From a virus, in the IMG/VR virus record IMGVR_UViG_3300005471_000028, positions 1 to 43,623 of that record: 43,623 bases of DNA; one strand, given 5' to 3'. Both the position numbers and the translations under genes were made by a program. Every line of letters begins with the position of its first letter. Positions within the stretch are counted from its first letter, which is position 1. This document shows positions 31,209 to 39,002 of the stretch, one piece after another. The notes beneath the pieces were generated by a model. The model was not told the origin of the DNA. It did not search any database and saw nothing but the letters and a program-made list of their open reading frames with translations.

Positions 31209-32263
31209 CCCATGATCCCCGCGGTGATGTTGTAGAAGTTGAACTCGGCGCTGCCTCCTGCGCCGAGCTCGACGACGACGAGCTCGTTGAAGCCGAGCGT
31301 GCTCTGATAATCGGCGGCCAGCCCGCCACGTGTCGCGCCGGCATTCACATTCGCGTGCACGGCGGGCCCTTCCAGGCTGGCGTCATTGAGCGACAACGAG
31401 CAGTACGCGAGCAGGGCCAACTCGACCCAGCCGCCGGTCGCAAACACCTGCGGCTCGCCCGTCACAAAGGAGAACCGGTGTGGCCCGCCGACGCCGTTGT
31501 TCCACTCCCGCCAGACCGCCGTCCCGTAAGCGTGGAGCGTCGCCGCTTCGTTGCGTCCCAGGAGGCGCAGCGTTTGGTTGCAGGCACTCCAGACAAACCG
31601 CTTCGCGATGCTGTCCTCAGTGACGTTGCTCCCGCTGGCCCGAAGCGTCCCCATCCAGCGCCGCGTCGTCGCCCCGCTCTTGACGGGAATCCCGTCCTGC
31701 AGCGCGAGGGCATCGGCGCGCACGAAGTCCGTTGTCCAGGCCGCCGACAGTTCCAGGGTCAGGGTTCCGGCGTTGTCGTAGAGGAAGATGTCGTAGTTTT
31801 TCCCGCTCGTCACCGTGAGCGCCAAGCTGCGCTCCGTCGTCGAATAGAGCCGCCACCGCGTGCCGTCATAGAGCGAGACGAGCTTGCCGGAGTACGGGGT
31901 CAGGTAGATCGCCCCCTGTGCGGTCCGGTCGACGGTGCTCACCGGCACACCGCTTTCCGTCGTCGGCCGCAGCTGGCAGATCGACGGCAGCATCTGCCCG
32001 AGCAGGCGTTGCAGGGTGACTTTGTTCTCGACGGGGGTGCCACTCGGGTCGTCCACCGTCAGCAGCAAATCCTCGAGGGCGGGGACGGAGATTTCCGCGA
32101 GCCCCGGGACGTCGAGCACGGCGCCGCCACCCGCGGCGAACGCCGTTCCGGCATTGGCTGGGCCGACGGGCGTGTCCTGCGCCGCGAGTGAACAGACGAT
32201 CCGTCCAGCCGCATCCACCACGTGCACTAACGACCCGCCGGCATAGACGAGCGACAGACTCAC
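31205..32263 (-). CDS. Tail fibre protein, longer paralogue
   Basis: The protein has 352 residues with GTG start 32263, followed by the same N-terminal anchor as the 29579-30184 protein (SLSLVYAGGSLVHVVDAAGR, GPANAGTAFAA). It then has an extended linker (LLLTVDDPSGTPVENKVTLQ) and beta-rich tip domains (LVSLYDGTRWRLYSTTERSL, IYLTPYSG, SFVTGEPQVFATGGWVELAL, AEFNFYNITAGI). Likely a fibre that binds the host surface, with the GH43-like gene next to it. Confidence 0.7.
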   Translation of the reverse strand: MSLSLVYAGGSLVHVVDAAGRIVCSLAAQDTPVGPANAGTAFAAGGGAVLDVPGLAEISVPALEDLLLTVDDPSGTPVENKVTLQRLLGQMLPSICQLRPTTESGVPVSTVDRTAQGAIYLTPYSGKLVSLYDGTRWRLYSTTERSLALTVTSGKNYDIFLYDNAGTLTLELSAAWTTDFVRADALALQDGIPVKSGATTRRWMGTLRASGSNVTEDSIAKRFVWSACNQTLRLLGRNEAATLHAYGTAVWREWNNGVGGPHRFSFVTGEPQVFATGGWVELALLAYCSLSLNDASLEGPAVHANVNAGATRGGLAADYQSTLGFNELVVVELGAGGSAEFNFYNITAGIMG

Positions 32264-32451
32264 TGATCGCCCCCCACCTGCTGTATAGGCGCGTCATTAC
32301 ACGTAATGACACGTGCGCCCGTCGCCGACGCGCGTGGCTCAGGCGCATCGAACGGCAGCAGCCCGGTGCGCGTGATTGGCAGCAGCAGCTTGTTCGCGGC
32401 CGCCTGGTCGTCGGGCATTTCGAACAGCGGGCCCTCGAGGCTGTCCTTCAC
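32260..32451 (-). CDS. Small hypothetical protein of the fibre operon
   Basis: The protein has 63 residues from GTG 32451. It overlaps the upstream stop as GTGA and the downstream fibre start as GTGA. Content: SLEGPLFEMPDDQAAANKLL then LLPFDAPEPRASATGARVI. No domain. It ends just before the fibre start and may only serve translational coupling. Confidence 0.45.
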   Translation of the reverse strand: MKDSLEGPLFEMPDDQAAANKLLLPITRTGLLPFDAPEPRASATGARVITCNDAPIQQVGGDQ

Positions 32452-32837
32452 TTGCGCACCTTCGCGCCCTTCGACGGTTTCACTTCCGCCCAGGTGGAGG
32501 GGTCGCCGGTGTCGGTGCAGTCGAGCACCAACTGCAGCGCATCGACGCGGTCGAAGCCGGCGAGCACCAGGCGCTCGACCAGGCGTTCGGTATTGATCGA
32601 GCTCCGCCCCTTCTGGCCGCGGCGTGTGACGTCGTAGCCGTTGCACGTCACGAATTCCGACGGCGCGAACCCCGCGTCAGCGAGCAGCTTGTCGATGTCT
32701 TTGCGGACCGCCTTCTCCTGCTCGGCGAAGGACCCTTCGTCGTTGCCGAGGAGCGCCTCGAGCCGGCGCTGCGCGCGGACGAGCACGTCGAGGCCGGCGA
32801 GCATCGGGTGCTTCAGGTAGGTGCCGATGTTGATCAC
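32448..32837 (-). CDS. Hypothetical protein of the fibre operon
   Basis: The protein has 129 residues from GTG 32837 (GTGA overlap). Helical regions: PMLAGLDVLVRAQRRLEALL, EQEKAVRKDIDKLLADAGFA; then a mixed domain with FVTCNGYDVTRRGQKGRSS and LVLAGFDRVDALQLVLDCTD. The C-terminus is basic. I do not recognise it; it could be a chaperone or tape for the fibres, since it lies between fibre genes and a regulator-like group. Confidence 0.5.
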   Translation of the reverse strand: MINIGTYLKHPMLAGLDVLVRAQRRLEALLGNDEGSFAEQEKAVRKDIDKLLADAGFAPSEFVTCNGYDVTRRGQKGRSSINTERLVERLVLAGFDRVDALQLVLDCTDTGDPSTWAEVKPSKGAKVRK

Positions 32838-33037
32838 GCGTGCGCCCCGGCTTCGATGATCACGGCGAGCTCCGCAGTCAGCGCCGCATGGACCTTTCGG
32901 TTGGCGTCGGAGCGGTCGCGGTTGTTGGCGATGGCTTCCTCGATTTGCGCGCGGTCGCGCTCGAGCCCGAGCTCTTCGCGTCGACACGCGGAGAGGTCGC
33001 GCACCACCTGGTCGGCCCAGCGGGTGGGGGTGTTCAT
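32834..33037 (-). CDS. Small helical hypothetical protein
   Basis: The protein has 67 residues from ATG 33037. It is a single long charged helix region (DQVVRDLSACRREELGLERD, RAQIEEAIANNRDRSDANRK). The stop overlaps the next start as GTGA. It follows the 17-base hairpin at 33087-33103 by about 50 bases. No family recognised. Confidence 0.5.
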   Translation of the reverse strand: MNTPTRWADQVVRDLSACRREELGLERDRAQIEEAIANNRDRSDANRKVHAALTAELAVIIEAGAHA

Positions 33038-33086
33038 GTGGGTGCGGGGTCCTCCCAATCGACGGACACGGGGCGCGCGAGGCGTT

Positions 33087-33103
33087 CGCGGCTATATGCC
33101 GCG
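33087..33103. repeat. Short GC hairpin
   Basis: CGCGGC (33087-33092) pairs perfectly with GCCGCG (33098-33103) around TATAT. It lies in the 92-base gap between two leftward genes. No T-run follows on the minus strand, so a terminator is not supported. Confidence 0.45.
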
Positions 33104-33129
33104 TCGGCCCTTCCTAGTTATCTGTTGGG

Positions 33130-33498
33130 CTAGAAATCTGCGTGGTTACCCGTAGCGGGGGGGAGTCCAGGCGCCGTTACTCGGGAGAACCTTCGGTGGG
33201 CGCGGCGCCGGTTGACGGGGGCGGCGCGAGCCTTATTTGCTGCCGCGACGGGTCCCCAGAGCCACGCCGTCGTGCGCGTCCTGGCCTCGTATTCGTACAC
33301 CTCGCTGCCGCCCCGCGCGATGACCTCTGCCATCCCGGACCAGGACATCACGCAGTGCGTGCGGCGGGCGCGGTACGGGACGAGCCACGCGGTGCGCAGG
33401 CCAGCGAGCGCCTCCCGCTGCTGCTCGATGGTCGGCCAGGACGAGGGCTTATGCCACGTCGTTTTCTTCCGCCACGAGAGTGCTCGGAGTGCCACCAC
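33130..33498 (-). CDS. Hypothetical basic protein
   Basis: The protein has 122 residues from a GTG at 33498, one base after the preceding stop. Content: WRKKTTWHKPSSWPTIEQQR, EALAGLRTAWLVPYRARRTH, WSGMAEVIARGGSEVYEYEA. The last 35 residues are Arg/Ala-rich and poorly ordered. No family. Membership of the early cluster before the fibre genes is clear from the spacing. Confidence 0.45.
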   Translation of the reverse strand: MVALRALSWRKKTTWHKPSSWPTIEQQREALAGLRTAWLVPYRARRTHCVMSWSGMAEVIARGGSEVYEYEARTRTTAWLWGPVAAANKARAAPVNRRRAHRRFSRVTAPGLPPATGNHADF

Positions 33499-33499
33499 G

Positions 33500-33916
33500 T
33501 CAGGAGCGCAGATGCTGGGCGCGCGGGTCGAGGCGCTGCATCGCCTGCAGCATCGCCTGCAGCGCCATCCAGTCCTCTTTCACGTACTCGTAGGAGACGG
33601 CATGGCCCCAGGCTTGGTGCAGTAAGCGGTTGACCTCGTCCCACGACGGCGGGAGCTCGGCGGCGAGCTCGGGGTGTTCGCGAGCAAACGCCGCCCAGTC
33701 CACCTGCTCGAAGGTGGGAAAGCGTTCGGTGCAGATGCACTGCCGGCGCCGATGCACCTGGTCGAGGAGGATCGCGCCGCGGGAGCGCACGACGCTCGAC
33801 TCGGAGGCGGCGCAGAACGGGCAGGCCATCTTCAAGGCGCGGCTGGCGTGCCGGATGCGGAGGGTGGTCGGGAGCGGGAGGAGACGCGTGCGCGGAGCGG
33901 GGGGACTGCTATCCAT
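33500..33916 (-). CDS. NrdR-like zinc-ribbon protein without ATP-cone
   Basis: The protein has 138 residues from ATG 33916, with AGAAGG upstream; an inner ATG at 33829 has no site. Around residues 30-65 it carries CPFCAASESSVVRSRGAILL and HRRRQCICTERFPTFE, very like the N-terminal zinc ribbon of the nucleotide-reductase repressor NrdR. The ATP-cone that should follow is replaced by a different helical part (REHPELAAELPPSWDEVN, VSYEYVKEDWMALQAMLQAM). It may bind DNA without the nucleotide sensing of NrdR. Confidence 0.65.
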   Translation of the reverse strand: MDSSPPAPRTRLLPLPTTLRIRHASRALKMACPFCAASESSVVRSRGAILLDQVHRRRQCICTERFPTFEQVDWAAFAREHPELAAELPPSWDEVNRLLHQAWGHAVSYEYVKEDWMALQAMLQAMQRLDPRAQHLRS

Positions 33917-33988
33917 GGCGCCTGCCTTCTGGTTGGGCCGTGTTACCGTTTCCCAACTCCAGACGAGCACGCGCATTCCAGACCATTC

Positions 33989-34056
33989 CAGGGGGGGCTC
34001 CTTGCCAAAGGCGGGTCCCCCCTGAGCGTGGCCGTGCCAACACGGGTTAGCACGGC
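33989..34056 (-). other. Two hairpins in a 206-base leader
   Basis: CAGGGGGG at 33989-33996 pairs with CCCCCCTG at 34017-34024, and GCCGTGC at 34031-34037 pairs with GCACGGC at 34050-34056. They sit in the largest gap (33917-34122) among these early genes, ahead of the NrdR-like gene on the minus strand. A structured leader or operator region is likely; no gene is seen here. Confidence 0.5.
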
Positions 34057-34122
34057 TCGAAGTCTAGAGAAATCGGAGGGTTAGGGTGTGTGCAGGACGG
34101 CACAGCCCGTGCCAGGGCGGGG

Positions 34123-34317
34123 TTAGAACCAGGGCTTGCTGATCGGCCCGAAGCTCACGACCGCGCCGTCGGTCATCTCGAGCGGCGCCGGGTTCAGCGT
34201 TCCCGACTTGTAGAGCACGGCCGTCTTGAACTCGTCAGGCGTCGCGTGCGGGAGCTCGAGCACCTTGCGGGTCACGCGCCCGTCCAGGTGCTCGATGAAG
34301 ACGGTGCCGCGCATCAT
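34123..34317 (-). CDS. Small hypothetical protein
   Basis: The protein has 64 residues, or 63 from the second ATG. It overlaps the upstream stop. A beta-rich content (TVFIEHLDGRVTRKVLELPH, VLYKSGTLNPAPLEMTDGAV, VSFGPISKPWF) is seen. I do not recognise the family; it is tightly coupled to the membrane protein gene upstream. Confidence 0.5.
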   Translation of the reverse strand: MMRGTVFIEHLDGRVTRKVLELPHATPDEFKTAVLYKSGTLNPAPLEMTDGAVVSFGPISKPWF

Positions 34318-34460
34318 CGGAACGGGTAGAGCGCGACGAGCGCCGCCGCGGTCGCCGCGGCCAGGCCGGCCGCCACCAGGTGGACGTTAGGCGAGGACGT
34401 CTTCGCGGCCGCGAGGCCGAAGAGGACGAGGGCCAGGAGCAAGAGCAGCGCCACGATCAT
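34314..34460 (-). CDS. Tiny membrane protein
   Basis: The protein has 48 residues with two hydrophobic helices (IVALLLLLALVLFGLAAA and LVAAGLAAATAAALVALY) and a central polar turn. GGGAGG lies six bases before the ATG at 34460. Its stop overlaps the next start. Too small for a functional call; could be a holin-like or superinfection factor. Confidence 0.5.
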   Translation of the reverse strand: MIVALLLLLALVLFGLAAAKTSSPNVHLVAAGLAAATAAALVALYPFR

Positions 34461-34617
34461 CGGGCCTCCCTTTCGCGCGTCGAATCATCGCGTCCATCGT
34501 GCGCACCGCATCGGCGAACGTCACGCACCAGTACATGGCCCGCCGCTGCTCGTGCTGCGCCTCGAGCAGCCAGCCAGGACACGCACGGCGGATCCGAAAC
34601 GGCGCTGAGCGTTCCAT
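34387..34617 (-). CDS. Small hypothetical protein, starts at the 24-bp repeat
   Basis: The protein has 76 residues and starts at ATG 34617 directly next to the 24-bp repeat, with no Shine-Dalgarno. The N-terminal part (PFRIRRACPGWLLEAQHEQR, AMYWCVTFADAVRTMDAMIR) looks like real coding content. The Arg/Gly-rich C-terminus overlaps the next gene in another frame and may be less reliable. If the repeat is a promoter, the transcript would be nearly leaderless. Confidence 0.45.
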   Translation of the reverse strand: MERSAPFRIRRACPGWLLEAQHEQRRAMYWCVTFADAVRTMDAMIRRAKGRPDDRGAALAPGPRPLRPRGREDVLA

Positions 34618-34640
34618 CTACTTCGCTCTACTGTAGAAAC
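34617..34640 (-). promoter_or_regulatory. 24-bp promoter/operator-like repeat, copy 1
   Basis: On the minus strand this reads GTTTCTACAGTAGAGCGAAG and then TAGA. It differs from the copy at 41951-41974 by one base. Inside is the dyad TCTAC-A-GTAGA. A -10-like TACAGT preceded at 17 bases by TTGCGG is visible upstream of this copy. Both copies lie just before leftward start codons. Confidence 0.6.
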
Positions 34641-34679
34641 CTGTCAGGAGGGCCGCAACCTGTGTGTTCTTCGCTGCCG

Positions 34680-34716
34680 ATTGTGCGGTTGACGGGTTGG
34701 TGGAACCCCACACAAT
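34680..34716. repeat. Nested inverted repeat upstream of the 24-bp repeat
   Basis: ATTGTG (34680-34685) pairs with CACAAT (34711-34716), and inside it GGGTT (34694-34698) pairs with AACCC (34704-34708). It fills the middle of the 153-base gap between 34617 and 34771, which contains no convincing gene. It may be a regulator site or a leader hairpin. Confidence 0.45.
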
Positions 34717-34770
34717 TCCCGGCCCTGTCTGCCCCGTCGCATGGATTCAACGACGGCCTGACACCGCCGC

Positions 34771-35094
34771 TCAGTTCCGATTCGCCGGCCCGCTCTCACC
34801 CGAGCGTGTGAAGCCGCGCGATGACGGGTCGATCGGCAGCACGATCGGATCGATCACCGTGAGCGCCGACTCTGGCACCCAGCCGGTCTGGCCGGTGCCG
34901 AGCACCACGCGGAACGACGGCGACCAGCCGCTGATGTTGCCCTCCGCGATCACCTTCACCAGCTCGCCGTCGAGCATCGCGTGAAAGACGGACCCGGGGC
35001 TGAGGTCCCGTGAGTACGTGAGACTGCCCGCTGGGAGCTCCCCGCCGATGGCCTGGTTGGCGCGCGAGCGATAGCGATCAAGGACGCTGTTCAT
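34771..35094 (-). CDS. Hypothetical protein with an SH3-like domain
   Basis: The protein has 107 residues from ATG 35094, six bases after GGAGGGG. The C-terminal half (SVFHAMLDGELVKVIAEGNI, SGWSPSFRVVLGTGQTGWVP, ESALTVID) has the turn-rich pattern of SH3b/GW-like domains that bind cell wall or proteins. The N-terminus is a short helix. It follows the large secreted enzyme in the same operon. A lysis or adhesion accessory is possible but not shown. Confidence 0.55.
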   Translation of the reverse strand: MNSVLDRYRSRANQAIGGELPAGSLTYSRDLSPGSVFHAMLDGELVKVIAEGNISGWSPSFRVVLGTGQTGWVPESALTVIDPIVLPIDPSSRGFTRSGESGPANRN

Positions 35095-35156
35095 ACACCC
35101 CTCCATTCCGAATGACGCGCACGCAGGCTACGCCTCCGGTTGGAGAATGTCACGCG

Positions 35157-38100
35157 TCACTGCACACTCGGCGTCCCCGCCGCATCGAACGTCACGCGCC
35201 GCGCGCCCACCTGGACGCCGCCCGGGATCGCCGTCACGAGCTCCGGCGCGATCGCCGCGGCGCCCGGCTGCAGCACGACGAGATACGTGGCATCCGCCGT
35301 CGCCGCGCGCACCTCGAGCCGATGCGTGGTGGGCGTCAGGTCCGTATCGGAGACGGTGTCATCGAGGCTGACGAGCGTCTGCGACGTTACCGCGGTCACG
35401 ACGAGTCGTGACACGCCAACGGTGGTCGTCGCACGCGAGCCGGCAATCACCCACGGGCCCGCCTGGTGCGCATGGAAGGCGAGCGCCGAGCTCGGCTCGG
35501 GGCCCGTCACCCGCGCCCGCAGGATGCTCGTCCCGTTGGGTAATGTGACCACCGCTTCGATGAAGCGTGCGAGCGCCGTCGGCCCGTCGCCGCGGTTGTA
35601 GGCATCGGTGAGATCCGCCAGCGTCCAGATGGCGAGCGGGCCATCGAACGTCGCCAGAATCTTTTCGGTGCCCCAGTACCCGCCGCCGCCGGTGTAGTTC
35701 GCGTCCCAGAAGGTCCGATAGAGCAGCGTGTTGCCGCGCCAGCTACGCCCGTCATACACCTGCGGATTACCGCCCCACCCGCCAGGCCCCTTCCACTGCC
35801 CGGCGTTGACGAGGAGATAGTCGTTCCCGCGGTGAATGGCGATGTGGCCCGCGCCCGCCGCACGATTCGCGTGCCCGCCGAGAAACTGCGCGCCGGCGCG
35901 CCACGACGTCCAGGTCGCGCCGTCGTCCCACCCGGTGCGCGTCACGACGCGGCCGGTGCCCGCGGCGCGGAACGTCAGCGGGAAGACGCCGGCGGCCTGA
36001 TAGTCGATCGGCGCGACGGTTGTCCCCCAGAGCAGCGATCGCGCGGCCGGGTACGCCATCGGCGCGTTCGCGTTCATGGTCTGCAGGAACTGCTGCGCGT
36101 AGCCCGCATAGGTCGGACTACAGAGGCCGGTCAGCATCACCAGGAGCCCTTGATCCATGATCCCGACGTAATCGCCGGCGTAGTCGGCCTCGTCAGGGAA
36201 GCGCCAGCGGTCAGGTTTCCGATTCGCGATGAGTGACCGCAGGATCTTGTCGGCCATGCCGCTCGCGAGGTCCTCGCCGGTGACGCTTCGCACCGCGGCC
36301 GCGTACTGCAGCAGCCGCGCGAAATGATTGACCCCGTAGGTGGCACCCTCGACGGCTTCCCCACTCTGAAACACGCCGCTCGCGAACGCGGTCTCGACAC
36401 TCGTCCACCGCTGGCGCATCACGTCCGCGATCTCCTGGCCGCGCGGGTTCGTCCCGATCGAGCCCAGACCCCAGAGCCCGAAGCCAAGGAGATGCCCGCC
36501 GAAGTAGTTGGACATCGCCGGGCCGTCGGCATCGAGCACGCGCCCGGCCGCGTAGAGGTCGAACCACGCGTTCCCGCGCGCGATCATCGCGGCTCGCTCC
36601 GTTGCGGTGAAGGCGGGGCCGCACCAGCTGTACGCGAGCGCGAGACTCACGACCAGGTTGCGCGTCGGGTAGCCGCTGTCGGGCAGGATGGCGTCGACCC
36701 CGAGCGCGAGCATCACGGCCACGATCTGCTGCGCGTGGGTCGCATAGCGCCCATCGTGCGACGCCTGGTACGCCAGGCAGAGCACGACCACAGGGCTCAC
36801 GAAGCCGTCACCCGCATAGCCGTAGTCCGGCCCGCGCAGCAGCTGCGCGTCGGCCGCGGCCTTCCATTGCAGCCACAGCGGATAGTCAGGCGAGCTCGCG
36901 ACCGTGGCCGCGGCGAGTGTGACGGGATCGATCCAGAGCAGCCGCCCCGCGACCGGTGGCGGCACGACGACCGCCGTCGGCTGTCCGAACAGATCGGCGG
37001 CATCGCCCGCGCCGATCGCGCCGCGGTCCCCTGGCGTCGCCGGCGTGTAGGCCGTCCGATAGCGCGCGAGCACGTCGAAGACCGACACGCTCCGCTGCCA
37101 GATCGCGGCCTCGTCGATGCGATAAACCAGATCGGGCACGCCGGCGAGTGCCCAGGGTCCGGTGACGTCCCGCGCGCCGGGCGGCGTCGCGACCACGCCG
37201 GCGCCGTAGCGCGGCGTCGCGCCGGCGAGCGGGATATCCCACACGTTCTCGTCAGCGACCGCGACGGATCCCGGATCCCCGCTGATGAGCGCGCCGCCGA
37301 GTGAGCCAGCGGTCGCACTGAAGCCGCGCACGGCGTTCTTCTGAACGACGGAGGCCTTCGCGCCGCCCGTCAGGTAGAGCAACGGCGCGGTGTAGCCGAG
37401 GCTCCCGCCGTCGATCGTGTTGCGCTCGAAGCGCAGGCCTGTCTCGCCCTGGTAGCTCCAGAACATCCCGCCGAAGTCCGACGTCCCGCCGATGTACGCG
37501 AACACGTTGTGGTGAATGTTCGTGTTCGATGCCCACGAGCGCCAAAGGTCATGGCCGCCGTGGTCGACGACCAGGTTGTAGCGGAACTCGCCGCCGAACG
37601 ATTGCACCGGCCAGGAGCCGTTGCGCACCACGTTGTGCTCGGCGAGCAGCCCACTCGACTCCGACGCGAGCAGCGTGAACCCCTGGCTCCAACCGCCGTT
37701 GTACGTGTGATGCAGATAGTTCCCGACGACAGTCGTGGCGGTCGCGCGGCCGAGACTCAGCACGGCGCGTGGCCCGATCAGCACGTTGCTGTCAGCCGGT
37801 GTGCGCCCGCCGATCGTCCAGCCGCTCGCGTTGGTGAAGCTGACGGCACCGCCGCCGGCGTTGTTGCCCGCGAACACTTTCGCGCCGATCGTCGTGCCAC
37901 CGAGATCGAGGAGCGGCGACGCCGCGGGGTCTGCCGAGACGTAGGTCACCCAATCGTTCTCGCGAAACTCGCTCGCGCGAATCGTGAACGGCGCGGTGCC
38001 ATTGACGGCCAGGCGCATCGGGCCGCTCGCCTCGTGCAGCACGCGCTCGAGCGCGATCGCGCCGGTGGTCGTCACATCGACGCCCCATCCGAATCCGCCG

Positions 38101-39002
38101 ACGCCGAAGAGCGCCGCATCACGGATCGTGACGGCGCCGGCGTAGCCCGGAGTCGCCAGTACCCGGAAGCCGTTCCCGCGCACCGTGACATCGGTCCAGT
38201 CGAGCGGCGTCGTGCCACTCAGCACCAGGTCGGCCGCGAGCGTCACCGTCCGCGCGTGGACCGGAGCGGCGTCAATATTTATTGACACCCCCGCCGGGTC
38301 ACCGGGAATCACGCGGCCGCCGGTGCCTGTGAACGACACCGTGATCACATGGCGGCCGACCGCGAGCCCGGCCGGCAGACGCAGTTCCCACAGATTGTTG
38401 TTGGCCGGGTCCGGTCGGATCGTGCCGACCGCGACGCCATCAACCAGGAACGTCAACGCCTGGTCGGGGCAGACGTACGGCGGATGGCCCGGCGGACACG
38501 TCCATTCGTTCGGGTCCTGTGTCTGACCGAAGAAGCGCAACGGTTGCCCCGCGGTGAAGTGCATCCCCTTCGCCGGCGCATTGAGCCGCGCGAGGTAGCC
38601 AGCGGGCGCGATCGAGACTTCCGGCGTCAGGTCGATCAGTCCGAGGACTGGGGACGGCGGAGGTGGTGGCGGAGGAGGCGGTGGTGGCGGCGGCGGTGGT
38701 GGAGGCGGCGGTGGTGGCGGTGGCGGGGGTGGTGGCGGTGGCAGCGGCGGTGGTTGACAGACTGCGGTCAGCTTCTGCGTCGTCGGCGTCGCCGTCACAA
38801 CCCAGCCCCAGGCCTCCAGCTGCACCTGGCGCGGCGTCTTCGGGATCGGGTTGGTGCCGACCATCTTCGTGCCGGCCGGGCGCGTCAGCGCACCGGTGGC
38901 GTCCGGACGGTCATACGTGCAGACCGGAAGCACCTGCGCGCTGGCGCTGGCGCCGACGAGAAGTACCGCCGCCGCCAGGCACCACGCGCGCAGGCTGCGC
39001 AT
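35157..39002 (-). CDS. Large secreted polysaccharide-active protein: beta-helix plus heparinase/alginate-lyase-like half
   Basis: The protein has 1281 residues and starts at ATG 39002 in a TAATG overlap with the coiled-coil gene. Residues 1-22 form a Sec signal peptide ending ASA, with Gln next. Residues 84-116 include 29 consecutive prolines. A small sandwich (to about 235) precedes a right-handed beta-helix (about 240-690; many N/G turns, FRYNLVVDHGGHDLWRS, LRFERNTIDGGSLGYT). Residues about 700-1020 look like an alpha/alpha toroid (YFGGHLLGFGLWGLGSIG near 832), and about 1025-1281 like a beta-sandwich (GGHANRAAGAGHIAIHRG near 1042), the plan of heparinase II/III-type and alginate lyases. 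It probably depolymerises extracellular glycan after export. No catalytic residue is proven. A passenger of the host or a virion spike are the alternatives. Confidence 0.75.
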   Translation of the reverse strand: MRSLRAWCLAAAVLLVGASASAQVLPVCTYDRPDATGALTRPAGTKMVGTNPIPKTPRQVQLEAWGWVVTATPTTQKLTAVCQPPPLPPPPPPPPPPPPPPPPPPPPPPPPPPPPPSPVLGLIDLTPEVSIAPAGYLARLNAPAKGMHFTAGQPLRFFGQTQDPNEWTCPPGHPPYVCPDQALTFLVDGVAVGTIRPDPANNNLWELRLPAGLAVGRHVITVSFTGTGGRVIPGDPAGVSINIDAAPVHARTVTLAADLVLSGTTPLDWTDVTVRGNGFRVLATPGYAGAVTIRDAALFGVGGFGWGVDVTTTGAIALERVLHEASGPMRLAVNGTAPFTIRASEFRENDWVTYVSADPAASPLLDLGGTTIGAKVFAGNNAGGGAVSFTNASGWTIGGRTPADSNVLIGPRAVLSLGRATATTVVGNYLHHTYNGGWSQGFTLLASESSGLLAEHNVVRNGSWPVQSFGGEFRYNLVVDHGGHDLWRSWASNTNIHHNVFAYIGGTSDFGGMFWSYQGETGLRFERNTIDGGSLGYTAPLLYLTGGAKASVVQKNAVRGFSATAGSLGGALISGDPGSVAVADENVWDIPLAGATPRYGAGVVATPPGARDVTGPWALAGVPDLVYRIDEAAIWQRSVSVFDVLARYRTAYTPATPGDRGAIGAGDAADLFGQPTAVVVPPPVAGRLLWIDPVTLAAATVASSPDYPLWLQWKAAADAQLLRGPDYGYAGDGFVSPVVVLCLAYQASHDGRYATHAQQIVAVMLALGVDAILPDSGYPTRNLVVSLALAYSWCGPAFTATERAAMIARGNAWFDLYAAGRVLDADGPAMSNYFGGHLLGFGLWGLGSIGTNPRGQEIADVMRQRWTSVETAFASGVFQSGEAVEGATYGVNHFARLLQYAAAVRSVTGEDLASGMADKILRSLIANRKPDRWRFPDEADYAGDYVGIMDQGLLVMLTGLCSPTYAGYAQQFLQTMNANAPMAYPAARSLLWGTTVAPIDYQAAGVFPLTFRAAGTGRVVTRTGWDDGATWTSWRAGAQFLGGHANRAAGAGHIAIHRGNDYLLVNAGQWKGPGGWGGNPQVYDGRSWRGNTLLYRTFWDANYTGGGGYWGTEKILATFDGPLAIWTLADLTDAYNRGDGPTALARFIEAVVTLPNGTSILRARVTGPEPSSALAFHAHQAGPWVIAGSRATTTVGVSRLVVTAVTSQTLVSLDDTVSDTDLTPTTHRLEVRAATADATYLVVLQPGAAAIAPELVTAIPGGVQVGARRVTFDAAGTPSVQ

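Noticed and set aside
33087-33103. Hairpin as an intrinsic terminator
   Set aside because: No T-run follows it on the minus strand, and the downstream gene is part of the same coupled series.
34618-34770. Short Arg-rich open frame in the gap
   Set aside because: It has no ribosome site and no coding character; the gap is better described by the inverted repeat and the promoter-like repeat.
38640-38760. G-rich GGT/GGC tract on the plus strand as an independent repeat or G-quadruplex locus
   Set aside because: It is fully explained as the coding strand complement of the proline run in the 1281-residue protein. A structural role in DNA cannot be excluded but is not needed.
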